From an uncultured Microcaldota archaeon (GTDB taxonomy: Archaea; Micrarchaeota; Micrarchaeia; Micrarchaeales; Micrarchaeaceae), in contig CAIOIN010000088.1 of the NCBI GenBank assembly GCA_903858385.1, positions 1-13,760 of the forward strand: a DNA stretch of 13,760 nt, read 5' to 3'. How positions within the stretch are numbered: position 1 is the first letter of the stretch; every line of letters begins with the position of its first letter. Of the stretch, positions 7,401-13,704 are shown one piece after another. The translations under genes were made by a program, and so were the position numbers. The notes beneath the pieces are model-generated. The model was not told the DNA's origin and ran no database searches. It saw only the letters and a list, made by a program, of their open reading frames with translations.

Positions 7401-10400
7401 ATGGGTTCGTAGTGCGTGCTTAGTGTGTCTGGAGAATAGGAACATCCGGCTGCGCAGTAGGAGACTGGATCCTCACCGACCGCGGCCGAAGAGGAAGTTA
7501 TCGATATGTTTGCAGAAAGCGGCCATCCGTACGGCCCCCAACCGCCTTCGGGCATCGTCGCACCCGTCGAAGTGCTGATCGTAGATCCCGAAGCCGGAGC
7601 CAGATAGCTCGCTTGCGAGCCGTCTATGGGCACCTCATTGCCACTCTCAGTGAAGACCCTGAGCATCAGTATCGCAGAGCTTCTGCCATCGGATACGCCG
7701 CCGGTGGTCTGCGGCATCGCGAACGTCCAGTCGTCTAGGACGTAGAGGAAGCCATCGTACTCGCTTATTGCTATGGGATTGTGGTTAGATGCAACATCAT
7801 TAACCCCAGCCATGTTGGAATAGGCGTTTGCAATCAGGGCGTTTCCGAACGGCCCCCCGTTGGCGAGATAGGCGACTACGTTGAAGTTATAAGACAAATC
7901 CGAATAGGATAGTGGTATGCTGCTGGAATAGACGAAATCTGAATTTGGAGGAGCGTCATACACTAATACGTTGCCATAGCCCATCAGCCCCGGATCTCCT
8001 TCGGTTTCTATTAATCCTGGGCTCCCGCCTGATGCCACATACACATACTGCCCGGTCGGATCGACTGCGAGCTCGCCGGTTGGCTTGAACCCTGATGGCG
8101 TTGAGCCCGCATAGTATAGGTAGTTTCCGCCGCCTACGCCCGAGATCATCTCCGCAAGCTTGAATGAGCTGCAGTCAAACTCGGATTTGCACCCGAGCAA
8201 GAATATGTCGTCGTTGTAGTCTGTCGTGATCGCTATTGGATCCATCGATGGAGGACTGTTCTTGGCATCGTGCTGCCAGTTGCCTTCGGTCCAGAAGGCC
8301 GAGGTTGGATCGTTGAGATGGTAGATGTTGGTTATGTATAAGTTCTGAGTCTGCTCTGCGAGCGTGTTCGCCCAGTAGCCTTGCGGGCTGCTCCAGAGGC
8401 TGTTCCAGACTGCAGGGCAGGCGGATGGATCAGCGCAGCTGATCGGCCCGAGCGAATTCGGCTGGTCGTTTGTCAGGTTGAAATCTCCGGGAGGTATGAA
8501 GCGCATCGTGTAAAGGTACATGTCCGTTGAACTCCACCACAGCGCGCCTTTGTGGGCAGTGGTCAGCGCGTAGACGTAGTCGTTTGGCGAGGATGCAAGG
8601 TACACGGGATTCGTTATCGTTCCGCCAAGATAACTCCCCAAATGCAGCTGCGCGGTGATGCCGCCCAATATCGTTCCGATGTCAAGGCCCTGGCTCTGCA
8701 ACTGCTGCAGCGTCATCGCGCTCAGGTAGGAAAGGGTGTAGCTTGACGGGCTTTCTAGATTGGGATCTGATAGGGATAAGAAGTCGGAGGGTAATGTGCT
8801 CAGCTCATACGCACCGCCAGTGTTGAGCGACGCGAATATCCCCGAATCGGTGAATAATGGGAAGGGCTCAAGCGATGCTGACGGATCGAGATAGTTATGC
8901 GGGCTGTAGAGGTCGAAGGACAGGTTCAGGTATTCCTTGCGGTCGTTCAGCATTCCGACTGTTGTGGGCATCGACACGTTGTACAACAAGTAGGGCAGCG
9001 CACTCACGGAAGCATATTGCAGCGTACTCATTGGGACGCGTCCAGAGATGAGGCCGGCGCCGAACCAGCCGAAGAATTTGTTGGTGGTGTAGACCGCCCA
9101 ATAGTAGCCGGGGTCGCTGGATTCCGTGTAAACGTGTATGTTATTGTATTTTTGATTGTTCGCTATCACGACTGTGGCCGAGCTCGATACCAGCGTCCAG
9201 GCCGAGGAGCAGGGAGTGCCATGGTAGAGGTCCGTCAGGCAGAACAGCGCACTGCCGCTGTAGCCGCTGGGCAGACTTGATAGATCGGCACTCGTGAAAG
9301 GGTTGTATGGGAAGTTGTTGAGAAGCAGGTAGGGGGGTTGTACCGGTGCGCTCGATTGCACCGGCACAGGTATCTGCGAATTGCCCAGATTGCTGACCCT
9401 TGCATTCGCGGAGTAATCATAGAGATAGCTGCATTTCCAGGCGTAGTAGGTTGGCTCCCATGAACGGACTGTGTATGGTTTTCCGCCGCAATCCGGAACT
9501 GGATCGCTGACGCAGTCGTCTTGTTCTTGAAACTGCAGGCTATTCTGTGTTTTGAGCGGTAATGTTACGTTTGCCGCAGTTGTGGTGTTACCGACAGGCT
9601 GGAACTGCCTCGCTGGCAGCGTAACATTAGAGGCAGCACTCATGCAAGTCATCTCTCCAGAGTATGGATCGAAATAGGGTATGCACCCAGGTATCGGTGA
9701 TGGAGTCGGCGTTGGTGTCGGAGTCGGTGTAGGTGTCGGTGTTGAGGTGGTTGTTGCACAGGGTTGAGTGTACGTCGTATACGCGTAGCAGTAGTATGGC
9801 AATCCGCTGGATCCTTGACCTTGCGTGATTATCTGAAGCCCAGTAAGTGTATCGGGAGTCTGCAGGGATGCTATGCTCGTGTCGGCAGAGCCAAGGTTGG
9901 CGTATTCCGCGTGCCACGTCCAAAGGCCATACTGCTCGCTGGCCGGCACCTGGCCGAAGATGTACGACGCCGAATCGTAGCCGTCGGATAGATTATAGTT
10001 TCCATTCCCGTCGGTTTCGGTGCCGCCGGAATATGCCAGGTTATCTACGCCCCCTACAGCCAGATTATCAAACGCTATGGACACGGTGGAACTGGCAGGG
10101 GTATAATCGTCCCACGTGACGGACATCTGTCTCGTTACCGTGGTCGCAAGCGGCGAGCTGCTGGCAAGGCACCTGTTTCCCATTATGTAGGATTGCTGAT
10201 CCGTGGTGAGATATTCTAATGTCTTTGATGAATCGGGAGTTTCCGGGCAGGTTATTAGCAATTGCGCGTTCTGCGCGTTCTGGTCGAGGACATCGCTTAT
10301 TATTGGGAGCGGGCTCGGGTTGGAGAGGGTCGGCTGCGCTATATTTCCGTTTCCGGCCCCGCTGTAGGATGTGGATATGGTTGCAGTGTCTTGGAGGAGA

Positions 10401-10510
10401 CATGGGCTGCCGCTGCAGCTGCCGCCCTGGGCCATCGGCGAAATCATGATGGGTGAAATGGACAGCAGCAACGCGATCAATAGGCAAGAAACGAGCAAAA
10501 ATCTATGCAT
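4496..10510 (-). CDS. Giant multidomain surface protein, C-terminally membrane-anchored (2004 aa)
   Basis: The N-terminus MHRFLL..IALLLSISPIM is a Sec-type signal peptide, probably cleaved near MAQG. Near the C-terminus one membrane helix (about 1970-1988, AVALVIAAFALLAV) is followed by a charged cytoplasmic tail rich in Lys, Arg and Glu. Between them: a Cys-containing N-domain (30-250); a Thr-Pro dipeptide linker (257-272); a long Tyr/Ser-rich region with beta-propeller-like repeats (about 630-925); a Gly-rich linker (about 1178-1186); a block with 18 Cys in 160 residues (1196-1355); a Pro-Ala linker (about 1443-1453); and a large C-terminal ectodomain. Many N-x-S/T sequons suggest N-glycosylation. 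GGTG five bases before the ATG at 10510 and a TATA box at 10543-10553 support the start. It is not a known S-layer family by eye. A role as S-layer-like coat, adhesin or partner-cell contact protein is inference. It is a single intact frame, transcribed alone. Confidence 0.88.
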   Translation of the reverse strand: MHRFLLVSCLLIALLLSISPIMISPMAQGGSCSGSPCLLQDTATISTSYSGAGNGNIAQPTLSNPSPLPIISDVLDQNAQNAQLLITCPETPDSSKTLEYLTTDQQSYIMGNRCLASSSPLATTVTRQMSVTWDDYTPASSTVSIAFDNLAVGGVDNLAYSGGTETDGNGNYNLSDGYDSASYIFGQVPASEQYGLWTWHAEYANLGSADTSIASLQTPDTLTGLQIITQGQGSSGLPYYCYAYTTYTQPCATTTSTPTPTPTPTPTPTPSPIPGCIPYFDPYSGEMTCMSAASNVTLPARQFQPVGNTTTAANVTLPLKTQNSLQFQEQDDCVSDPVPDCGGKPYTVRSWEPTYYAWKCSYLYDYSANARVSNLGNSQIPVPVQSSAPVQPPYLLLNNFPYNPFTSADLSSLPSGYSGSALFCLTDLYHGTPCSSAWTLVSSSATVVIANNQKYNNIHVYTESSDPGYYWAVYTTNKFFGWFGAGLISGRVPMSTLQYASVSALPYLLYNVSMPTTVGMLNDRKEYLNLSFDLYSPHNYLDPSASLEPFPLFTDSGIFASLNTGGAYELSTLPSDFLSLSDPNLESPSSYTLSYLSAMTLQQLQSQGLDIGTILGGITAQLHLGSYLGGTITNPVYLASSPNDYVYALTTAHKGALWWSSTDMYLYTMRFIPPGDFNLTNDQPNSLGPISCADPSACPAVWNSLWSSPQGYWANTLAEQTQNLYITNIYHLNDPTSAFWTEGNWQHDAKNSPPSMDPIAITTDYNDDIFLLGCKSEFDCSSFKLAEMISGVGGGNYLYYAGSTPSGFKPTGELAVDPTGQYVYVASGGSPGLIETEGDPGLMGYGNVLVYDAPPNSDFVYSSSIPLSYSDLSYNFNVVAYLANGGPFGNALIANAYSNMAGVNDVASNHNPIAISEYDGFLYVLDDWTFAMPQTTGGVSDGRSSAILMLRVFTESGNEVPIDGSQASYLAPASGSTISTSTGATMPEGGWGPYGWPLSANISITSSSAAVGEDPVSYCAAGCSYSPDTLSTHYEPIGPRMSQYGEFLKLDGSGFGFTTDFNGTSYMIVHDYKWGDSYGDSGYDTSDKQLYTELLSFKLNLVNYTTLSYGADSPYTCYIDGNTVPYADTPCKYDTTGVTANTYNPLLGVPSAFSYAESQGSPQKFFTLSNLISSLSPSGGGGGSGASTQSTITATCVDGTTHVSTGSPCAEGDSAVCKSLTTPYCSSSGTPTCSSGSLNPECSAIGSSPYPYCSNGETPMCSGSSTPTCDSNGNVQLCPEDNKPPTCPATSDGTTGVIMCSPSQTAPTCTISSANPSCDTTTDPSNSPQCKTELQPQCVSGNPTHCSSPGSTPQCQITSVIPPAIGTSSTPAIFNTYVNSVITGYLLVPYHYTYQLTQTWSPDPVTNGEAIQASSYNIGRSPSTVYGALPESDYTGTLCPDYPLPSPAPAPDPNTHIATSTTPATTVYTMSQVNLKSNNLQENIQGGSTYLQQLLSNQGYYTSNLSDAGAIISPDLNYNIYSNRWFGEMFVNLTVSPTDSFPVVLPDAQVINAESSSNYQLESYMQQSSLGRYFAYAAQDAITLSSPKYGVDCGGTGCPANYYYDPSSAASLATTISYANAIQNNILPLFQLYEQSTYVYNLDVDLSENQNIYGYNRLVYTFADDFNNIITAPLDADIANLASVTATAQTSTNPLNENETNVIVTGTATYSLPSGTQPLPAGSQIYLYYGTDVNFYNATSSPITTPDDYYKYAMQCAFSTTSASCQFANPLSTLTQPAGTNPQTFGPTEANTINFNTQYDYNSLEYQSGGQLSGTTPPQCAPPPKSMLLLPNYNECNIYGNFGLSARRDTSALFNNPEYCIPVYDNGNGMFTSQLGLIGIANTLPDGTFNAFFTTCGSGSGSIIAQYYGYPPPEPVPFTQPSLQYSANTIPSKLPASAFATSNEFNYAYSQASQSIPINIGSYALSLGGIDAVALVIAAFALLAVTHAKREAKDAEKEPRKTSE
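6446..6925 (-). other. Cys-rich Pro-X-Cys repeat block inside the giant protein
   Basis: Residues 1196-1355 contain 18 cysteines, of which 12 sit in a Pro-X-Cys motif (PYC, PTC, PEC, PMC, PSC, PQC). They are mostly spaced 8-11 residues apart by short Ser/Gly/Thr/Asn-rich segments, in the form C-S-x-G-x-x-P-x-C. The even number of cysteines suits full disulfide pairing outside the cell. The segment follows directly after a Gly-rich linker, so it is likely a separate module. Confidence 0.75.
9689..9742 (-). repeat. Thr-Pro dipeptide repeat (low-complexity linker) in the giant protein
   Basis: Residues 257-274 are alternating Thr-Pro ending in Ser-Pro-Ile-Pro, encoded by a degenerate hexanucleotide repeat. 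Such runs form stiff, extended, often O-glycosylated spacers in exported proteins. The repeat number may vary between strains through slippage. Confidence 0.85.
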
Positions 10511-10542
10511 CTGTGCACCCCCTTGCTGTCTACAACGCTCCC

Positions 10543-10553
10543 AATATATTTAT
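10543..10553. promoter_or_regulatory. Shared TATA-like element between the giant surface gene and the metallo-hydrolase gene
   Basis: The A/T block AATATATTTAT reads as a TATA box on both strands. On the minus strand it predicts a start near 10521, giving an 11-base leader that contains GGTG before the giant gene. On the plus strand it predicts a start near 10575, about 20 bases before the first candidate ATG of the hydrolase gene. No other good TATA box was seen for either gene. Confidence 0.55.
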
Positions 10554-10594
10554 CACTTGCGATATGCGCAGAAGGCAGGAAAGATATTTCTTTT

Positions 10595-11281
10595 ATGACG
10601 TTGAATAAAATGAGTGGTTTGATGGAGCTCGATGACGTCCTTTTTTATCTGGGCCATGCCAGTTTCTGCATAAAGGCGAAAGGCTATAACTTATTCATAG
10701 ACCCTTACATGATTCCCGATTCGATGAAAGGCCGCGCGGACCTTGTGCTAATAACGCACTCGCATTTCGACCATTGCAGCAAGGAGGATATAGCGAAAGT
10801 GATCAAGAAAGGTTCGATGATAATAGCAGCAGGTTGCCTTGATGCAAATGAATATCTGGGATTAGCGGTGGCGGAGCCAGGATTCAGGACTGACTTCCAC
10901 GGCATAGGCATCGAAGCGGTGCCGGCTTATAATGTCGCAAGCGAAAAGCAGAGCTTCCACCCAAGGGCAAAGATGGGCGTAGGCTACATAATAGACGTGG
11001 ATGGAATGCGCATCTACCATGCCGGCGACACCGATTTCATCCCCGAGATGAAGGATCTGAAGGATATCTATGCAGCGCTCTTGCCAGTCGGCGGCAAGTA
11101 CACTATGGATGAGGACGAAGCGATAATGGCGGTGAAGGCGATAAAACCGAAATTCTTCGTGCCGATGCACTACAAGAGGCTGCTCGGCAAGGAGGGCGCT
11201 AAAAAGGCCGAAGACAAGTTCATGAAGGAACTGCCCAACTGCCACATAATGAAGGAGCAGCTTCCCGCCTTCTCATTCTGA
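10595..11281 (+). CDS. UlaG/UPF0173-like metallo-beta-lactamase-fold hydrolase
   Basis: The protein has 228 residues from the ATG at 10595; ATGs at 10610 and 10622 are in frame. The one at 10622 (MELDDVLFYLGHASF) best matches the family's usual N-terminus. Metal-binding motifs are present in order: HSHFDH (55-60), YHAGDTDF with His142 and Asp145, and VPMHY with His192. The early LGHASF and FIDPY motifs are typical of the UPF0173/UlaG branch, whose characterised relatives are metal-dependent lactonases or phosphodiesterases. The true substrate is unknown. Lacking a signal peptide, it is cytoplasmic. Its 3' end overlaps the convergent KsgA gene by 9 bases. Confidence 0.85.
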   Translation: MTLNKMSGLMELDDVLFYLGHASFCIKAKGYNLFIDPYMIPDSMKGRADLVLITHSHFDHCSKEDIAKVIKKGSMIIAAGCLDANEYLGLAVAEPGFRTDFHGIGIEAVPAYNVASEKQSFHPRAKMGVGYIIDVDGMRIYHAGDTDFIPEMKDLKDIYAALLPVGGKYTMDEDEAIMAVKAIKPKFFVPMHYKRLLGKEGAKKAEDKFMKELPNCHIMKEQLPAFSF

Positions 11282-12085
11282 TTTCTTATTCTTTATCAGC
11301 TTCTTCAACTGCCTTGCCGCACTCAGTATCATCTCAGGTTCCATCTGGAACGGGCGCATAGCGCTGTTCTCCATGGCCTCGGCTATTTCCGATGCGCGGC
11401 CTTTATCCAGACCAAGGGCACGCGCGGAATCTATAACCGCATTCCTGAGCTTCTTCTTCTTGTGCATCATCAGAAGATTTATCATCTCGGATTCGCTGCG
11501 GTTGATCTTTTTCCCGGTGGGCCTTAGGTAGACTATTTCGGAAGTGACCCTGGGCTGAGGGTAGAACTTGTCCGGGCTCACGCTCATCAGCCTGTGCATC
11601 TGGAAGCTCAGCCTTGAAGAGACACTCAGCCGCGAATAGCTCTTTGTGCCAGTTGCGGCGAGCATGTGCTCCACGAATTCCTTCTGCAGGCAGAGCACCG
11701 CGGGCATGGACCGCTCTCCGAGCCACGCCAGCACCTTACTCGACAGGTTGTACGGGATATTGGATATCATTATGTCCGCGCCTTCGAGCTTCTTGCCCTT
11801 GAGCTCGAAGAAATCGCAGTTGAGCAGCTCGAGATTCTTGCTCTCTAGGTTCTCACCGAGGAATTCGAACAGGCGCTGGTCGTACTCGACGGCTATGACC
11901 TTCTTCGCCACCTTGCACAGTTCGTTGGTAAGGACGCCCATTCCGGCGCCCATCTCTATGACAGTCCTGTTTCTTGCGTATTCCGCTTCCGCTTTCGCCA
12001 CGGCTTCGTCCATCAGGAAACTCTGGCCGAGCCTCTTCGAAGCTTTCATTCCCTTGACCGCTAATCGGTATTCTTCCAAATCCAT
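11273..12085 (-). CDS. ksgA: rRNA adenine N6,N6-dimethyltransferase (KsgA/Dim1)
   Basis: The protein has 270 residues. It dimethylates two adjacent adenines in the 3'-terminal helix of 16S rRNA during small-subunit assembly. Features in order: KRLGQSFLMD (the family's GQ-F-L-D start), SAM motif EMGAGMG (44-50), acidic VIAVEYD (64-69), NCDFF (89-93) and the catalytic NIPYNLSSKVL (109-119), where other members have N-L-P-Y. FYPQPRVTSEIV, the usual P-x-P-x-V substrate-domain segment, follows, then a Lys-rich C-terminus. The ATG at 12085 is chosen over a GTG at 12094 because a TATA element at 12106-12113 predicts transcription starting at about 12083, so the mRNA is probably leaderless. It is divergent from the pilin-LamG gene. 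Confidence 0.93.
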   Translation of the reverse strand: MDLEEYRLAVKGMKASKRLGQSFLMDEAVAKAEAEYARNRTVIEMGAGMGVLTNELCKVAKKVIAVEYDQRLFEFLGENLESKNLELLNCDFFELKGKKLEGADIMISNIPYNLSSKVLAWLGERSMPAVLCLQKEFVEHMLAATGTKSYSRLSVSSRLSFQMHRLMSVSPDKFYPQPRVTSEIVYLRPTGKKINRSESEMINLLMMHKKKKLRNAVIDSARALGLDKGRASEIAEAMENSAMRPFQMEPEMILSAARQLKKLIKNKKSE

Positions 12086-12105
12086 ACGCCACACTTTTAA
12101 TATTG

Positions 12106-12113
12106 TTTAATAA
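12106..12113. promoter_or_regulatory. Single TATA element shared by divergent ksgA and pilin-LamG genes
   Basis: TTTAATAA reads as TTATTAAA on the other strand, and both fit the archaeal TATA consensus. Its centre (12109.5) is about 26 bases from the ATG of each flanking gene (12085 minus, 12136 plus), the standard TATA-to-start distance. This implies leaderless transcripts in both directions. Other A/T stretches here (12095-12104, 12123-12131) would place the start inside a coding region. Confidence 0.55.
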
Positions 12114-12135
12114 GTTATCCATTTTATAATAGAGT

Positions 12136-13275
12136 ATGCACCGCAAAAGCAAGGCGCAGTCAGCGGTAGAGTTCGTCTCGACGTACGCATTCGTTTTCCT
12201 TATCATAGCGATAATATTGTTTCTGCTGTTCATGTTCGCTTCGGTGCCCACCAAGATTCTTCCGTTCCAGTGCACCGCGTTCAGCGGCTTCAGCTGCGTC
12301 GACGTGCTGTACACCACTGCCGGGAACTCGCTGTTGCAGATCTCGCTCACAGACACGCAGGCGGGCGTCGTCAGCATAGGTTCGTTCGGCGCGAAGATAA
12401 ACAACGTGGCGGCGACGGACGGCACATGCACGCGCGGCGCAGTGCTTCCTGGCAATACGGTGACATGCACCGTGAGGTTCCCGTTCGCGGCCGCCTTAGG
12501 AGGCATATACACAGGCGTGTTCAACGTATCGGCGAACTACTGCACCAACGGTGTGGGCAACATATCAAACACGACATGCCAGACCGGAAATTCTTTCATT
12601 TATGCAGGCAGCTTCACGGTGCAGGTGCAGAAACCAGCGCTGCCGCAATATGTTGCATATTTCAACGGACAGACCGGAAACAGTTACATGTCAGCAACAG
12701 TTAACGGCATTGCTGGATCTACCGTATTTACCTCTTCATTGTGGGTGAATCTTGTAAAACTGAATGTGCAACAGAACCTTGCGTTCACGGGACTGAACAC
12801 TGGCAATGACATTGTCCCGTACGTAACAGCAGGAAATGTCTTCCATTGTTGGACCACATCAACAGATTTGTCTTCAGGCGTTACCGTGTCTTCAGGAGCA
12901 TGGTACCTCTTTACCTGCACTTATGCCGGTTCTTCGCTCAATGCTTATGTAAACGGGGTGCTGAAAGCAAATACACCTCTCACTGGTTTCTCATTGGGAG
13001 GCAATTTGATTTCTGTTGGATCTGATTATGCAGGTAGCGTTCCGACTAATGGGCTGATTAGCAATTTCCAGATTTATAACACTGCCCTGACACCGATGCA
13101 AATACAAAATCTGTATTCTGAGGGTATTGGTGGAACTCCGATAAATGTAGCCAACAACATCGGCTGGTGGTCGCTCAACAACAATGCAAATGACGTTAGC
13201 GGAGGAGGGAACAATGGCGTGGCCAGCAACGTTGTTTATAACTCCCTTTGGATCAGTGGGTACACGGCGCCCTGA
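12136..13275 (+). CDS. Pilin-like surface protein with C-terminal LamG-type domain
   Basis: The protein has 379 residues. The N-terminus has a class III signal peptide: basic MHRKSK, then A-QSAVEF with cleavage expected before Gln8 and Glu at mature position 5, then a hydrophobic helix to about residue 35. A Cys-containing beta-rich middle (about 45-165) resembles archaeal pilin-like domains. From LPQYVAYF (about 168) to 330 the pattern is a LamG/concanavalin jelly roll: SSLWVN, WYLFTCTY, LNAYVNGVL, ISVGSDYAG, GLISNFQIYNTALTPMQIQNLYSEG. The last turn is diagnostic of this group. Expected location is the cell surface, processed by a prepilin peptidase; glycan binding is inference. The LamG half is visibly A/T-richer than the pilin half. 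It shares the LPQ(F/Y)VA junction and plan with the partial gene at 1-610. Confidence 0.85.
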   Translation: MHRKSKAQSAVEFVSTYAFVFLIIAIILFLLFMFASVPTKILPFQCTAFSGFSCVDVLYTTAGNSLLQISLTDTQAGVVSIGSFGAKINNVAATDGTCTRGAVLPGNTVTCTVRFPFAAALGGIYTGVFNVSANYCTNGVGNISNTTCQTGNSFIYAGSFTVQVQKPALPQYVAYFNGQTGNSYMSATVNGIAGSTVFTSSLWVNLVKLNVQQNLAFTGLNTGNDIVPYVTAGNVFHCWTTSTDLSSGVTVSSGAWYLFTCTYAGSSLNAYVNGVLKANTPLTGFSLGGNLISVGSDYAGSVPTNGLISNFQIYNTALTPMQIQNLYSEGIGGTPINVANNIGWWSLNNNANDVSGGGNNGVASNVVYNSLWISGYTAP

Positions 13276-13299
13276 GTTGGCGGGCACCGCACGCAAGCT

Positions 13300-13308
13300 T
13301 TTTAAAAT
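13300..13308 (+). promoter_or_regulatory. TATA box for tRNA-Thr
   Basis: TTTTTAAAA centred near 13304 predicts a transcript start near 13330, three bases before the first acceptor-stem base. It lies in the 57-base gap after the pilin-LamG stop. Confidence 0.65.
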
Positions 13309-13332
13309 GCCGAATACAATCATTATTCTGGT

Positions 13333-13439
13333 GCCCCAGTAGCTCAGTGATAGAGCGTTTGCATGGTAAAAACTTTTGGTAAAAGTTTTATCAAAAGCCA
13401 TAAAGCAAAAGGTCGAGGGTTTGATTCCCTCTTGGGGCT
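13333..13439 (+). tRNA. tRNA-Thr(GGT) with a 35-nt intron
   Basis: The cloverleaf is complete. The acceptor stem GCCCCAG pairs with TTGGGGC (one G-T). The D stem is GCTC/GAGC with loop AGTGATA, the anticodon stem TTTGC/GCAAA, the variable loop 5 nt, and the T stem GAGGG/CCCTC with loop TTTGATT. The discriminator base is T (13439), as in many archaeal tRNA-Thr; CCA is not encoded. With the intron removed at the canonical site after position 37, the anticodon loop reads ATGGTAA, with U33 and anticodon GGU (13365-13367), decoding ACC/ACU. Mature length is 72 nt. The D loop has A at position 19 and the T loop has U at 56, replacing the usual G19-C56 pair. A short T-rich run follows the gene. Confidence 0.9.
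13369..13403 (+). other. tRNA-Thr intron (anticodon loop, position 37/38)
   Basis: The intron is removed by the archaeal splicing endonuclease, which recognises a bulge-helix-bulge. The central 4-bp helix is ATGG (13363-13366) with CCAT (13398-13401). The 3' bulge is AAA (13402-13404), exactly three bases. The 5' bulge is TAAAAA (13367-13372) if the inner helix is CTTTTG/CAAAAG, longer than the standard three. A competing perfect 9-bp hairpin, AAAACTTTT and AAAAGTTTT around GGT, lies within the intron. Confidence 0.78.
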
Positions 13440-13474
13440 TCTTTCTGACAGGATAAAACTTCAGAAATTTCAAC

Positions 13475-13675
13475 TTACTTGAAGACCTGCGGTACAAGCA
13501 GCTTTAGAATAAGGAGCAATATAATCAGCACAACAAGCACCATTAAAAATGCCCGTTGCTTTTTGCTTTTTCCCGGCGTCGGCCAAGGCGTTCCCAAATC
13601 AGTGACTTTACGCTGCCCCAATACGATTAGTGTTCTCCCCGTGCTTACGAATTCGCCTTTCTCATTGTATGGCAT
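13475..13675 (-). CDS. Small tail-anchored membrane protein, uncharacterised
   Basis: The protein has 66 residues and I do not recognise it. A polar N-terminal half (MPYNEKGEFVSTGRTLIVLGQRKV, then a Pro-rich stretch and the basic GKSKKQR) is followed by one C-terminal membrane helix (about 43-62, AFLMVLVVLIILLLILKLLV) and a short end, VPQVFK. Basic residues before the helix predict the N-terminus in the cytoplasm. Size and layout resemble archaeal Sec61-beta/SecG, but the sequence is not an evident match, so that is only a possibility. A TATA-like TTTTTATA on the minus strand, centred near 13700.5, predicts transcription starting at about 13675, meaning a leaderless mRNA at exactly this ATG, which supports the gene. 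Confidence 0.6.
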   Translation of the reverse strand: MPYNEKGEFVSTGRTLIVLGQRKVTDLGTPWPTPGKSKKQRAFLMVLVVLIILLLILKLLVPQVFK

Positions 13676-13696
13676 GAATGATATTGTTGTAGAGGG

Positions 13697-13704
13697 TATA
13701 AAAA
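13697..13704 (-). promoter_or_regulatory. TATA-like element for the small membrane protein gene
   Basis: Read on the minus strand this is TTTTTATA, 26 bases from the ATG at 13675. Read on the plus strand it is TATAAAAA and could also serve a gene starting just beyond the window. The remaining bases to 13760 show no gene that can be supported. Confidence 0.45.

Noticed and set aside
9560..9629. 10-bp inverted repeat (TAATGTTACG and CGTAACATTA) inside the giant gene
   Set aside because: Both arms encode Asn-Val-Thr-Leu-Pro on the same strand with different synonymous codons, so the DNA symmetry is a by-product of a repeated peptide motif.
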